DNA of 64,000 nt, from positions 62,123,307 to 62,187,306 of the forward strand of contig OX578276.1 of assembly GCA_951217055.1 (NCBI GenBank), in the 5' to 3' direction. Position numbers and translations under genes: made by a program. Of the stretch, positions 1 through 12,446 are shown in pieces (within the stretch, counting starts at the first letter, position 1; each line of letters starts with the position of its first letter). Below the pieces are notes generated by a model. The model made no database searches. It had not been told where the DNA came from and saw nothing but the letters and a program-made list of their open reading frames with translations. This DNA comes from Gerris lacustris. Taxonomy: Eukaryota; Arthropoda; Insecta; Hemiptera; Gerridae.

Positions 1-67
1 ATCTATTATTTTAAATTTAATTTGCTCATCTACATTGTTTTCATTGTAAAAGTACAAAGTATATATG

Positions 68-130
<63 letters not shown>

Positions 131-145
131 AAACTTTTTGTTGTT

Positions 146-170
<25 letters not shown>
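68..170. repeat. (TA)n microsatellite, two tracts
   Basis: Two alternating TA tracts (about 69-126 and 147-170) are separated by a short T-rich spacer. There is no coding content. Tracts this long are slippage-prone and assembly lengths may be unreliable. Confidence 0.97.
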
Positions 171-174
<4 letters not shown>

Positions 175-176
<2 letters not shown>

Positions 177-261
177 TTTTGTCGGGAGACAGAAACAGAA
201 AAAATTTGCTCTGGCTCCGGGATTTGAACCAAAGCAGTCTACCAACTAAGCTAAGCCAGAG
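175..261 (-). repeat. tRNA-derived SINE fragment with a tRNA-like head lacking the anticodon arm
   Basis: On the minus strand an 8-bp acceptor-like stem (CTCTGGCT with AGCCAGAG, 209-216 and 254-261) closes a 53-nt unit. It holds an A-box-like TAGCTTAGTTGG and a B-box-like GGTTCAAATCC. The spacing between the boxes is too short for an anticodon arm, so this is not a functional tRNA. Downstream on the same strand is a T-rich stretch and CTGTTTCTGTCTCCC. That resembles the sequence following the tRNA-like heads at 25.3 kb and the body at 50.5 kb, which suggests one SINE family. Confidence 0.6.
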
Positions 262-334
262 ACAAACTTTCCCTGCGCGAAACGTAAGAATAATCCCACT
301 ATTTATAGCGTGTAATTTATTTTCAAATCTAGAT

Positions 335-350
335 CTATATATATATATAT

Positions 351-440
<90 letters not shown>
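335..440. repeat. compound (TA)n(TG)n microsatellite
   Basis: TA repeats with one AGG interruption near 351 run directly into about 14 TG units ending near 440. Confidence 0.97.
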
Positions 441-442
<2 letters not shown>

Positions 443-1050
443 TATTTTTATTACTTTGACATTAAACTTAAATAGTGAATTGTATTAAGCAATCTTTTTT
501 AGCCTCTAAATCCCTTAACCATTCACAATTTAAATCCTAAATAATCGGCATAGACGAAACACTGTGGCAATAGCTCGAAATAATGAAATCTACTCTGAAA
601 TCTAAAGTATATATTGGTCTAAGAAATTTGAACTTGATAGTAAATGTTATAAGATGTAGCAACTGTAGTTGCAGTTATGTTTTAAAGTTGATTGCTCTCA
701 TATAAGAAGGCCTTGAACCTCAGGGTTAAGACAAATTGATGCCGGTTTGTTATGCTATGAGCGAGTTTTGGTGCATTGCAGCTCCTTGTACATCCCGCTT
801 AGAGATTCTTCTGAAATTGTTCTCAGTTAGCATTCTTACAATCTTATTACTATAGCAGGAATGAACTCTTATTAAACTACAGCTACATTTAATCTCTTCT
901 TAATTTTAAATGAAATTTATAAACAGTTTTTTTTTAATTTTTCATATAAAAAAAAATGTATTATAAAGACACAAAATTGTTTTCGTTTAAAGGTCCTTTA
1001 ATTCCAATACACTTTAATTTAATATATATTGTTTTGTTGTCTGTCATCTG
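441..1050. other. AT-rich DNA, no gene seen
   Basis: No long open frame, RNA gene or repeat structure is recognisable here. Confidence 0.7.
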
Positions 1051-1052
1051 AT

Positions 1053-1275
1053 GTAGAGCCTAAACTAGTGGGCCTATTTGGATTAAATTTGACAAACACG
1101 TTCAGAAAAATCATACCTCAAAGTGAAATCTTGAAATTAAATTTAACTCTAAAATTGGGGGTGCTGCCCCCAACACTGAAAAATCAGTAAAAAAAAAAAA
1201 TATTTCTCAAAAATTATTCCGACCATTTTTATTAATAACAGTTTAATAGAAGCCCATTTAAATACAAATTTTACC
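1053..1275 (+). repeat. dispersed repeat, family A (diverged copy)
   Basis: This matches the stretch starting at 52381 on the same strand. Both contain GAGCCTAAACTA, an AAATT-rich block, a G/C-rich TGGGGGNGCTNCCCC segment, ACANTGAAA and a run of A followed by TATTTCTC. There are frequent mismatches, so the copy is old. No coding sequence is conserved between the two copies. Confidence 0.65.
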
Positions 1276-2469
<1,194 letters not shown>

Positions 2470-3315
2470 TAGTACAGCTATAAACAATATTATTTGATTA
2501 GAATAATATATTAGATTTTCACGTTGATCAGATTACACAATGCCAAGATTATCACTTGTTTTTCGTGGGGGAGAGTCATGGTTGAATCGTATTTATTATT
2601 AAAATTCTTTAAGGTGTAGGTTAGAGACATCAGAGATTCAACTTACTTAAATTTTCTCAGAAATATCACTTCGTTAGTGCTAATTAGTTGGAAACCAACC
2701 TTGTAAATTCTATAGTATTAAAATAACTCGTGATTTATAGCAGAGGACACCCCTACTTATACTGATATAACATTGTACAGACTTGCGGACATAAATACTT
2801 CAATTATCCACTAGCTTCATGATTTTCAAGCAATTAGAAAATGCAACTGCGAAATTAACCAGGTCTATATGATAAACTAACGAGATTTTTGGCTACACTA
2901 ATATTCTCAGGAGCCTTATTGCAATACTATATTAACGTTAATATTTTCTTTTAAGTTAATAGCTATTTATTTTATGACTATGTTATTGAATATAAAATTG
3001 ATAATTTGAATGCGCATTTCCATAATCTTGCATTTTAGCTTTTGGAAACTTATTTTAATGAACACATTCTTTCGAATGTCGCGCCTACTCTCAATTATTG
3101 AATAGGGCAGTACATTCATCAAACTGGGTTGTTTAATTATTGTTCTTAACATTTTATTGTATTATAAAAATAGAGATTTAATAGAACTAAATATGCATTG
3201 TATCCTTCTGAGAAAAATTCTTTCAAATTGAATACTAATTTCCCATGTTTTGGACTCTAAATTATATTTAGGACATGGGACATGTATTGAAACAAAATAA
3301 AATATACTCATATGT
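2470..3315. other. AT-rich DNA, no gene seen
   Basis: Short stop-limited frames only. Nothing recognisable before the fold-back element that begins at 3316. Confidence 0.7.
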
Positions 3316-4343
3316 ACAGGGTGGCCCAGTTTTAATGTTACTAAAAAGAAATCCTGATTAGATTCTATGGCCCATAGTCTTCTCAATAGTATTCGAGATA
3401 TTTCGATATATCGATTTTTTCGATACATAGTTGTTTTCTCAAATAAAATGCGTATTATGTCAAAAACAAAAAAGGTATAGAGTTACGGTTTTCACCATTG
3501 GAAAGAGAATTGAATTTAAATTGAAATTACTTATAATATAACCCACGTATTACATTTAAAAATGAACACTCATTTACAATATAAAATTAAATTAGAGTAG
3601 TTTAAAAAATTGAGTGATATTGAAAACCACCATAACTTTGTTATATACCCATGGTCACGGTCACCATTGGAGTTCTGAAAAGCTTAAAAACTGGCCCATT
3701 TCATTACCTTTAAAACGAAATAACATAACCTAGATATTGTTTAAACTTTCACTGAAATACGCTTAAAGAACTTCTTGCAATACAAATGTATCAAAACATT
3801 TCTTTGTTTTAGATTAACTTATTATTTTATTTATTTATGAAGTGTTTTGTTTTATAGAAAATTGTAGCTACCTTATTGAAGTTTTTTAAGCATACTTCAG
3901 TGAAACTTTGTACAGAGAATAGCTTATGTTACATCGTTTAAAAAGTAATGAAATGGGTTAGTTTTTAAAGCTTTTCACACTCTAATGGTGACTATGGAAT
4001 TAACAAAGTTATGGTGGTTTCTCAATTTTTTAAACTATTCTAATTTTACATTGTAAATGAGTGTAAGTTCCATTTTAAATGTAATTCGTGGGTGTTATTG
4101 TTAGTAATTTCAATGTACATTTAATGCTCTTTCTAACGGCGAAAACCGCAACTCTATAACTTTTTTGTTTTTGAGTTATTACGTATTTTATTTGAGAAAA
4201 CAATTATGTATCGAAAAAATCGTTATACCGAAATATCTTCAAAAACTATTGAGAATTGCATAAGGCATATATATACTTTTTTCTGTTCATCTTGGGCCAT
4301 CGAATCAGGATTTCTTTTTTGTCCCAAAACTGGGTCACCCTTT
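3316..4343. mobile_element. fold-back element, about 1.03 kb, diverged arms
   Basis: The left end CAGGGTGGCCCAGTTTTA is the inverted counterpart of the right end AAACTGGGTCACCCTTT. The arms remain alignable for almost 500 bp each. Examples are CCACCATAACTTTGTTA near 3630 with TAACAAAGTTATGGTGG near 4005, and TCTATGGCCCATAG near 3363 with the related block near 4300. The arms are visibly diverged, so the insertion is old. There is no transposase, so it would be mobilised in trans or have arisen as a snap-back copy. Its termini and length resemble the element at 27514-28550, and the two may belong to one superfamily. Confidence 0.88.
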
Positions 4344-5950
4344 ACATTTGAACGTGTATTATAGGAAATATAAATTGATTTTTTTAGTAATGGCCTTACA
4401 AATCATTTTAATTCTGTGCAATATTTGAAGAAATGTTACGTGACGGAAATAATAGAGAAGTTGATTTTATTTTAAATTATTCTCCCTATTATTTTTTACT
4501 TTCCCATATACTTGTTTATTAAATATTGAGATGGTGCAAAAAATAAATTTCAAAATTTTGATGACTCTTTTAAGTTCCTTTTTTTTATTTGTAAATCAAA
4601 TATTAAATAAATGCGACTATGTTTGTATTTGTGTTTAATTCCTGGTCATAATCGTCAAACAGCCTGATAATATACCCCAGGTTACTTTCTGTATAAACCC
4701 AAAAAGTTTTTAAGGTCATGTTTAAATTTATTTTGAAACATTTTTAGGAAATAACTTCTGGGTAGGTAATCAGGATATAAACATTTTCTTTACATGTATA
4801 CAAATATATTTCTGTATTTAGCGTAATACTTAATTAAATACTTTAATTTCTTTTTCTATTCCAAGTGTTTAACCATATTAAATTTGAAGCCTGAAGCCCA
4901 GAAGACATGAAGGGTCTAGGATTATATGAGTAGATCGAGCTATGAATACTTTAGTAGGTTGTTCCATGAATATAAACATATTCATATGATACAGCCTTCT
5001 ACCTTATTTCTCCTGTTATGACACGATTTTTTTGACAAGGGTAGAAAACATTCTTTTCGTTGCTACCTTTTTCTATACTTTGTCTATTCGTATAATGTTT
5101 CATTACTTAAATATTTTCTATGGACTATTATTTAATTTCTTTCGATTCAAACTAGAGTTGAAGATGTTTAAAGATCAGATCTACCGGAGTATACCAGTTC
5201 AGACAATTCGGTTTAGGGTATTTCTATTATAAGGTTTTACCTTCTCAACAATACTGGGTATATTTCGCTTCCCTTAAAGCCGCTTTTTGGTCGTAATACT
5301 TAATTCCATGGTTAACGTCCTAATTTTTTTTAATATTCTTAAGAGTGTTGTCACTTAATTTAAATTAAATTTAAAAATTAACTTCCTATTTTTTAATATT
5401 TAGAGTGTTTATCAAACTTTGTTATTACACACATTGTGACTAAATTTTAAGTACATTTAAAATTCATTAACTATTTAAATTGTAATAAGTACACCGGAGA
5501 ACATTTAATCGTTCTAAATAGATTTTTTCTTTGAAATTATACTGTTTATGGTTTAATAAAAAATTAATTATTTCTCCTCAAAATTTTGACTCGAGTTACT
5601 AGGTAATAAGGCAGTGGTACTAGGTAATATTAAGAGACAATGAAAATTTTCCTCTTCGTTATCATTTTAATGTTAACAATACTGGTACCTAAATCTAATT
5701 TGGGTTTAGTTAAAGAGTTTTATCTTGTGAGTAAAAACCTTTAAAACAACTCTTTTCATTTAGATTTTGAAAGAATTATAAATAAGTATCTACTACACAA
5801 AGGATGCTAATTTTATTCATGATATATATTTCCAGTTGTGTTAAATCGGCATGAATGTTTCTAGGGTAAAAGTGTTTAGGGTGTTTTTTTTTTTTTTTGT
5901 TTTTTTTAAATATATAACGAATTGTTAGCTCATCAATGAATTGCATCCGA
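4344..5950. other. AT-rich DNA upstream of the candidate exon, no gene seen
   Basis: Only short frames occur. A T-run lies at about 5887-5909. The 3' end of this stretch would be upstream flank of the candidate gene beginning near 6117. Confidence 0.65.
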
Positions 5951-5960
5951 AGAGTAATGG

Positions 5961-5967
5961 TATAAAT
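5961..5967 (+). promoter_or_regulatory. TATA-like box (TATAAAT)
   Basis: TATAAAT lies 30 bases upstream of the A in TCATGG (5989-5994), a plausible though imperfect initiator. A second, better initiator match, TCAGTC, lies at 6093-6098 only about 20 bases before the ATG. Either could be the start site. In AT-rich DNA a TATA match alone is weak evidence, and only the spacing and the neighbouring exon support it. Confidence 0.35.
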
Positions 5968-6029
5968 GGAGTGAGTAAATCAAGCTTGTCATGGTGAGTA
6001 AATGTGTTTGGTCAGTGGAGAGGTAGTGT

Positions 6030-6074
6030 GGGGGGAGGGTGTCTTGTAAGGGGGTAGGTGGCGGAGGGGGAGGG
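6030..6074 (+). promoter_or_regulatory. G-rich promoter-proximal or leader stretch
   Basis: Several runs of three to six G (GGGGGGAGGG, AGGGGGTAGG, GGAGGGGGAGGGA) stand out from the AT-rich surroundings just before the ATG. The stretch could form a G-quadruplex or serve as a GC-rich core-promoter or 5' leader element. Loop lengths between some runs are about 10 bases, so quadruplex formation is only possible, not certain. Confidence 0.4.
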
Positions 6075-6116
6075 ATCTCGAGCCCGGCTAGCTCAGTCCC
6101 ATCCTAGCCTTCGGCC

Positions 6117-6268
6117 ATGGCTGACGTTGAGGTTCAGATGTTCTCGACCACCGAGAGGAAGGTGAGAAAGGTGAAGAAGACTACGACGAAGCGACGTGAG
6201 TCCTCCGACCAGGGCGAAGTCACAATCACTGAGGTCGAAAAGGAAAACCAGCTTCCCTACAATGAGGG
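6117..6268 (+). CDS. candidate first coding exon of a host gene (N-terminal ~50 residues)
   Basis: The ATG at 6117 sits in a good context (CGGCCATGG). It opens about 50 codons with GC content far above the surroundings and balanced, GC-ending codon use. The peptide begins MADVEVQMF. A Lys/Arg/Thr-rich basic stretch follows (residues about 14-28, including KKTTTKRR), then an acidic segment with EVTITEVEKEN. After GAGGG, a GTATGT donor begins at 6269; without splicing the frame ends at a TGA at 6294-6296. The exon would end in phase 2. Other possible donors lie at 6196 (GTGAGT) and 6161 (GTGAGA). The style recalls the low-complexity N-termini of large muscle or cytoskeletal proteins of insects. 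I do not recognise it with certainty and assign no function. No downstream exon was identified, so the first intron would be very long or the partner exons are outside the window. Confidence 0.5.
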
Positions 6269-9200
6269 GTATGTCGCGGGCCTTCCCTTACCATGACAGT
6301 ATCTTTCTTCTTGTTTAGTTCCTTAAAACTATGCACTCCTATCTATTATCCACCCGGCTTCGCAAATCACTATTTCATTTGATCGAAGTATGAAGGTTTC
6401 ATTGTATTTTTTCGTCCAATTCACTTTATAATATGAGTAAGCAACTACATTTCAACAAAACACAACTATAACATTGTTGTTATCAGTCGAAAAATGATTT
6501 TTGTTGCTGTAATAAACAAAAATTTATTTATTATAGAAGATATATTATTATATACCTAAGATAACTTATTGTTATTGTCATTGTTATAAACACATACCCA
6601 ATGAACTAAGTTTATCGCAGTTACAAACTGTAAACATAAAGATTAAATATTAATATGGAAACAAAAACAACAAATTTACTAATTACATTCTTTACTAATT
6701 GATTAAACTAATTATATTATATTATAATAAAATGTATTTACACACATACATTTACGCAGACAATCTTTTTATTAATTGTATAAAAATATTATTTATTGGT
6801 TAATTTTTATAGAACATTACTAAAACAAGGCAAACTTTAATTTTTCTAATTAAAAAAAAAATTGAATTATAATTTTTACAAAAAATGTTAATTATTTTTA
6901 ATTCATTAATATCTATAATCATTTAAAATGCGTTTAAATTGTCATTTACCTTGTTGTAATAACATTTTTATTGGTCACAACTTGCTCATTTTTCATACAA
7001 TAAAGTCCCAGAAATTTATTGATAATTAGTATAATTTTTTATACTTAACTGCCTCTAAATATTTGTAATTAAATTGTATTTTTTTATAATATTTTTTTTT
7101 AAATTTATAAATTGTTATAGAAAAGCATTATATTTAGTTTTTATAATACATTATGAAACATTTGTGTTATTCCCAAAAATAGAAATATCCATTTATAACT
7201 TTCCAAACAAAAAGTTTTGGTTATATCAGCATATATTTTTATATGCAGATATTAGTATTATCCGTGATCTTATTTAGATTATGTGAAGCCTTTTAAGATC
7301 AAACACTATGCAGTTATCAGTTCAGTGGTACGAAGTGAGCTAAAATTAGAATATCCTGCTAAGGTTTTAGCTAGAGTTCTATAAGATAAAATAATCTTTG
7401 GTATATCAGCTTATAAAAACAAAACAAATATAATTTTTATGTTTTTATCTTATCAATTTATACAATAGTATAATGTAGTTATACAATTAATAATAATAAT
7501 AATAATAATAAAATCATGATTATCTAAAATAATAATTAGAGCTCATAATTTTTTTAAAAAAATGTAGAATGCAGAGGGGTGCTAGAGTTTTAACTCATTA
7601 ATTACTTTTTTAATATTTTAAATGATATAATGTAAAGAAAAATCAGTCTACTGATTGGTAGTCAATCATCAATCAGTTGTAATCAGTTAATAATTAATTT
7701 TTGGTGATGATTAGTATCATAATAGGGTTATAAATCTATTTTTATTCATCAGTTTCCTCAATAATGTAACGATAATTGTGCAACCGAAACTGTTATTTCA
7801 TTGTGGCCCAGGATAATGTCCTGATTAAGGTTACCGGTAATGTTATTTTACTTGTCATGGGTTCAACAATTTTGTTTCTTTAAAAATTTAGTGATTACTA
7901 CTCAATTTAATAAATTATCAATAAGGTATTTATTTACTCTGAATAAATTATGTAAGGTAGAAGGAAATAAAGTTATCTTATTGGTAACTATGATTTTTCA
8001 ATTGACTGATTTTCGCTGAATTTATAATTAAGTTAGTTTGAAACAATAAAGGTTTACTATATTTTACCATAAGACACTTTCAGTAGTATAAATAAAAATA
8101 AATTGTAAATACATGATGTAAATTTACACGATTAAGTATGTATATATGGGTAAAATATTTATGTAGTATAAATATTTATTATGAGTACAATTATTATGTA
8201 TATTTATACAATTATCAAGTTACGATAATATCCTTTAGCTTAGTAAGTCGTGTTATTCTTTTGAATAAGAAGAAACCTATCTTAACATTTCATCGCTGTA
8301 AGAATGAGAAAGTCTAGGAACTAACTTTTTATAACAAAGATAAAAATAAAATAAAACAAGCACGAACTCATTTCCAAACACTACACTTTCAGATTTCAGA
8401 TTCAAGTTGAGCAAAGTAAAAAATACAATGAAACTGGAGCATTTAATCCTACGTTCCGGTATTATATTTTGTAGATATTGTAGAATTTTTTAAGGTATTT
8501 GTGTGTGTAAAAATACTAGTGAAAGTAGTATTTATATTGAGTAAAATAATTATGAATGCATGAGGGTAAAGTCTTTATTTTGTAAGGATTGAGTATTTTA
8601 TTTTACCCCTCGTAAATTGTAAATAGTGATGCACATATTTTATCCTAGATACCTAACGGCCTGCCCATACCCCACTACGATCACTAATAATGAGGTAAAA
8701 ATAACCTTAGGAATTAAAAAACAATTTAACCTTATTATTAACTTTTTTTGTGTGTGTTTTGTATCAAACTAATATTATATAATAATGTATAATAATAATA
8801 ATTGTAATTCTCAAAAACATAAGAAAAAAACAAACAATTGTTGTCATTTTAAGATGATAGCAAATATTAAGCCAATTGGCACGAATGTCCTTTGGACCGA
8901 GATGTAGGCGGGTGTCTATTTCGGAATGTTACTAAAATAATGATAAACGACCAACATTTGGTACTTCGCGTGATTTTCTTGGCATAGAGATTCGAGACCC
9001 ACTTTGCCACATTATGAAATTTCTTGATTTATTTTTTACTATGTTTATTTTTATAAAATGTATTTATCAGATTGAGCTAGGCTGTTTAGACTCATTTTTT
9101 AAAATATGAATAATTTTTCATCTAATCATTTTAAGAATACCCGTAAAAAAAATATTATCCTTTTATAGAATTCCTGAAAGTATTCTGGAAATAAAAAAAA

Positions 9201-9660
9201 TACCCACTTTTAATATTAAGATGTTCGCACTAATTGGATGAAACCAATTTCGTAAAGGTAGTGTGATATTTATGGAAACCTTTTTCATATTAAATAAAAA
9301 ACTTATTACTTAAATATTATTTTAAATGAATATATTTTGCTGAAGATCATAAATTATAGGGTTTGATAAATTCCAATTATTAATACCGTGGTTCCTTATT
9401 TCTTACTAGTTCTACTCAAGTTAATTTTTAATACAAATCTTCATTATTTTACAAGCTTTGAGATGTATCCCAATAGTAAATTCACCTATAGCGAATATAT
9501 TATTTATATACATTTAGATCTAGTTATAGATTATAGATGTAGAATTTCAATATCTTCTATAATTTTAGCTACAAGATAAAACAAGAGTAATTTTTAAAGA
9601 GGTATAAACAGCTTATTTTATAGTTAGTAAACATTTAATGATTTTTAATAGTTTTTTGTT
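6269..9660. other. putative first intron sequence, AT-rich, no gene seen
   Basis: It starts with GTATGT. The rest is AT-rich with an (AAT)n tract at about 7489-7511 and scattered A or T runs. The longest frames are short and low in complexity. Confidence 0.55.
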
Positions 9661-9662
9661 TC

Positions 9663-9663
<1 letters not shown>

Positions 9664-9717
<54 letters not shown>
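9664..9717. repeat. (TA)n microsatellite
   Basis: Alternating TA with a single TTT interruption near 9703. Confidence 0.97.
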
Positions 9718-9974
9718 ACGCCATTTTTAATATCTTCTTGTTTATTTTAAGACAATGTTGGCTAAATTTGAATTCTAAATTACTAGAATTTAAAAATTGT
9801 AGCAAGTATAGATTATTTATACTCGAGATTAATATAATATTATTTGAAAAAGGATGAATGATTTCTTTATACTTTTTACGAATTTGTTTAAGTACAGTGT
9901 CATTTAAATTATATTTAGTTACAATGAGTTAAATTAAAAATAATTCAAGAGTACACCACAGAGTATTTTAATGT

Positions 9975-10575
9975 ATAATAAGAAGTTATGATGGACGGTG
10001 AGGTGTAAAAAGATATAAACTCAGAAGTTATTTAATTTATGTAGAGACGTTTCGACTCATAGAAGAGTCATCTTCAGACAATTTATTTCTAAACAAATCA
10101 TCAATACATATATAATTAGAATAATTAATTTCTTGGAATTCATAATAATTATTCGATTTTTAAAACCAGAGAACATTACACTTTATTCAGGTTCCTCTAT
10201 CTATCTATTTGACTATTATATGCATTTGTACAATGATATACTGATATTAATTTTATTTACTTACAATTTTTGGTGATAGCGTTAAAAGAATCTAAGTAAA
10301 TAAAATTAATATCAGTATTCCATTATACAAATGCATATAATAGTCAAATATATAGAGGAACCTGTATAAAGTGTAATGTTCTCTGGTTTTAAAAATCGAA
10401 TAATAATTATAAATTTCAAGAAATTAATTATTATAAATATATGTATTGATAATTTGTTTAGATATAAATTAACTGAAAATGATTCTTCTATGAGTCGAAA
10501 CGTCTCTACACAAATGAAATAACTTCTGAGTTTATATCTTTTTACACCTCACCGTCCATCATGAATTCTTATTAT
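9975..10575. mobile_element. fold-back element, about 600 bp
   Basis: Two arms of roughly 290 bp are inverted copies around a centre near 10280. Left landmarks ATGATGGACGGTGAGGTG (9988-10005) and ACCAGAGAACATTACACTTT pair with right landmarks CACCTCACCGTCCATCAT and AAAGTGTAATGTTCTCTGGT. The arms are highly similar with some indels. Each arm carries a short hairpin motif, CTGAAGATGACTC-loop-GAGTCGAAACG (minus strand 10049-10077; plus strand copy 10473-10502). No protein is encoded. Confidence 0.9.
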
Positions 10576-11705
10576 TATATTTATTACAAATATTACTACA
10601 TTACAAACGTTTATTTATTGAATTCTTTTCTCTGTGAAAATTGAAATAACTTTATTATCTATTTATATTTGCCATTTTGTGTAGAATAGTAAGAAATGCA
10701 GTCATAAGTTAGGCTGTAAGTTGGTAAAGAATCTTTTCAAATAGCTGAATGCCCTTCGTGACTTGGCTTCTGTAAGATTAGCCCGTACTAACTATCGAAT
10801 TACTCTTAGGGTCTCTTAAGTAATTTCTTTAACTCAAAGTATGTTTATGGATAAATTCAATTATAATTATTTAATCCATTAAGGTCTTAGAAGTGATTTT
10901 TTTTTATCTCTATTTATTTCTTTCTATATGTACTTAGTTTTCTAGATTTTTATTTGTTTTTGCATTCTTCAAATTATAATTGAGTAAAAAATCACTTAAC
11001 TATATCCGTATTTAGTTTTTTAAAAATATAATATTTAGTGATAAATTACTATTTTTTTATCAAAATTCTGAATGGTTAACGTTAGATTTAATTTGTTTTA
11101 TATTTTTTATCCTCCAAATTAGAATATAAATTATAAATTTGATCTCTGATATTATTCTGGAACAATTTACAGAGAATTGGGTCTCAAATTGAATTTCACT
11201 ATTTGCTCATAATTGGGTCAAACCATTTTATTTTTCCTGTTATTACTGTTTCATTTATTTTGTTTCTTTCTTAAAGAATCTTGTAAAATAGATTCTAAAG
11301 ATCTATTGTGCAAAGCAGCCGTAAGTTTAATATCGGTAAATATCAAGCCAAATCCTCGTATAAGGTAAATATCGAATTTACATTTTTATGTTAGTAAATA
11401 TCGAATTTTTATCGAACATTTTACTTACATTTTATAATATTACCAACTATATTTGGTCTTAAATTATTTTTTACAATTTTTGCAACCACTATTTCCCCAC
11501 ACTCTTACATCAAGAATAGATTCTAGATATGCTAATTTGAAGATGTAGAATTTTTCTAGAAATTATGTTTAATACTGCTTACACCGTTCGTTTTATAAAT
11601 TAGTTTCTTTTTTATGTTAACTATTTTTTTAGATTTTTGATTGAGTATTGATAAATTAGATTATAAAAAAACATTTTTTAAAAAATATTGACTGATTTGT
11701 TCCTT
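10576..11705. other. AT-rich DNA, no gene seen
   Basis: No recognisable feature up to the Harbinger TSD (TTA, 11706-11708). Confidence 0.7.
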
Positions 11706-12040
11706 TTATGCCCGGTTTCCCGTACATTTTTTAATGGAGCATTACTAAATTAGAGATTAAACTAATGGCACATTAATTTTTAATGTTTATTAAATCTCCC
11801 ATTAACCCTTTAATTAAAGATTAAGCTTTTTGTTGACATAATAAAATTTGACAGTTGTAAACAACCAAAATATTATTTGTTGTTGTTGTGCCAGGTATTC
11901 CGAGATTTTTTCTTTCTTTTCCAAAATTTCTATCTTAATAACTTATTTATATCGTAAGTGGTCAGTTTCTGCAGTTTATGAAATGGAAAAATGGAATAAA
12001 TGGAAATAAAAAAACCGATAACACCACTGGAAAGCAAAAA

Positions 12041-12300
12041 AACGAGGTTTGGCTGAAGATACAGGAGGAGTACAATGCAGCACAGAGTACAGGGGAAAGA
12101 AGCGCTAAACATTTAATTCCGATCTAAAAAACGAATATCTAAAACAAGAGCATGAAGTGAAGATGGAAGTATTACGCATAGAAAAAGAAAATGCTATGCT
12201 ACAGAATCAAATATTAAAGGCTGATCTAGAAATAAAATTAATCCAGAAGAGACAGTTAATTCTTAAATATAATTTGCAAGATGGAAGTGAAGATCTTTAA
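12041..12300 (+). pseudogene. decayed Myb/SANT-like protein gene of the Harbinger element (3' part)
   Basis: From 12041 the frame reads NEVWLKIQEEYNAAQ, followed by a GERSAKH-like segment. This resembles the third helix region of the Myb/SANT-like (MADF-type) DNA-binding domain encoded beside Harbinger transposases. After a frame change near 12120-12133 a second segment (EYLKQEHEVKMEVLRIEKEN onward) forms a Leu/Lys/Glu-rich coiled-coil-like tail ending in TAA at 12298-12300. The N-terminal tryptophan cluster upstream (about 11930-12030) is not readable in one frame. In the family this protein helps nuclear import and end recognition by the transposase. Here it is broken. Confidence 0.7.
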
Positions 12301-12320
12301 TAAAACTATTTATAATACTT

Positions 12321-12322
12321 TT

Positions 12323-12392
<70 letters not shown>
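12321..12392. repeat. (TA)n microsatellite inside the Harbinger element
   Basis: A TA tract with one AAA interruption lies between the two element genes. It probably expanded after insertion. Confidence 0.97.
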
Positions 12393-12394
<2 letters not shown>

Positions 12395-12446
12395 CAATTT
12401 ATTAATATTATATATACATATTCTTAACTAGATAATTAGGAATTAA

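Noticed and set aside
209..261. Possible short tRNA gene
   Set aside because: It lacks an anticodon arm and the T stem is poor, so it is more likely a SINE head.
10049..10077. Active hammerhead ribozyme
   Set aside because: The core words are similar, but I could not form a convincing stem I or place the cleavage site, and an extra base follows the CUGANGA-like core. It is kept only as a motif observation.
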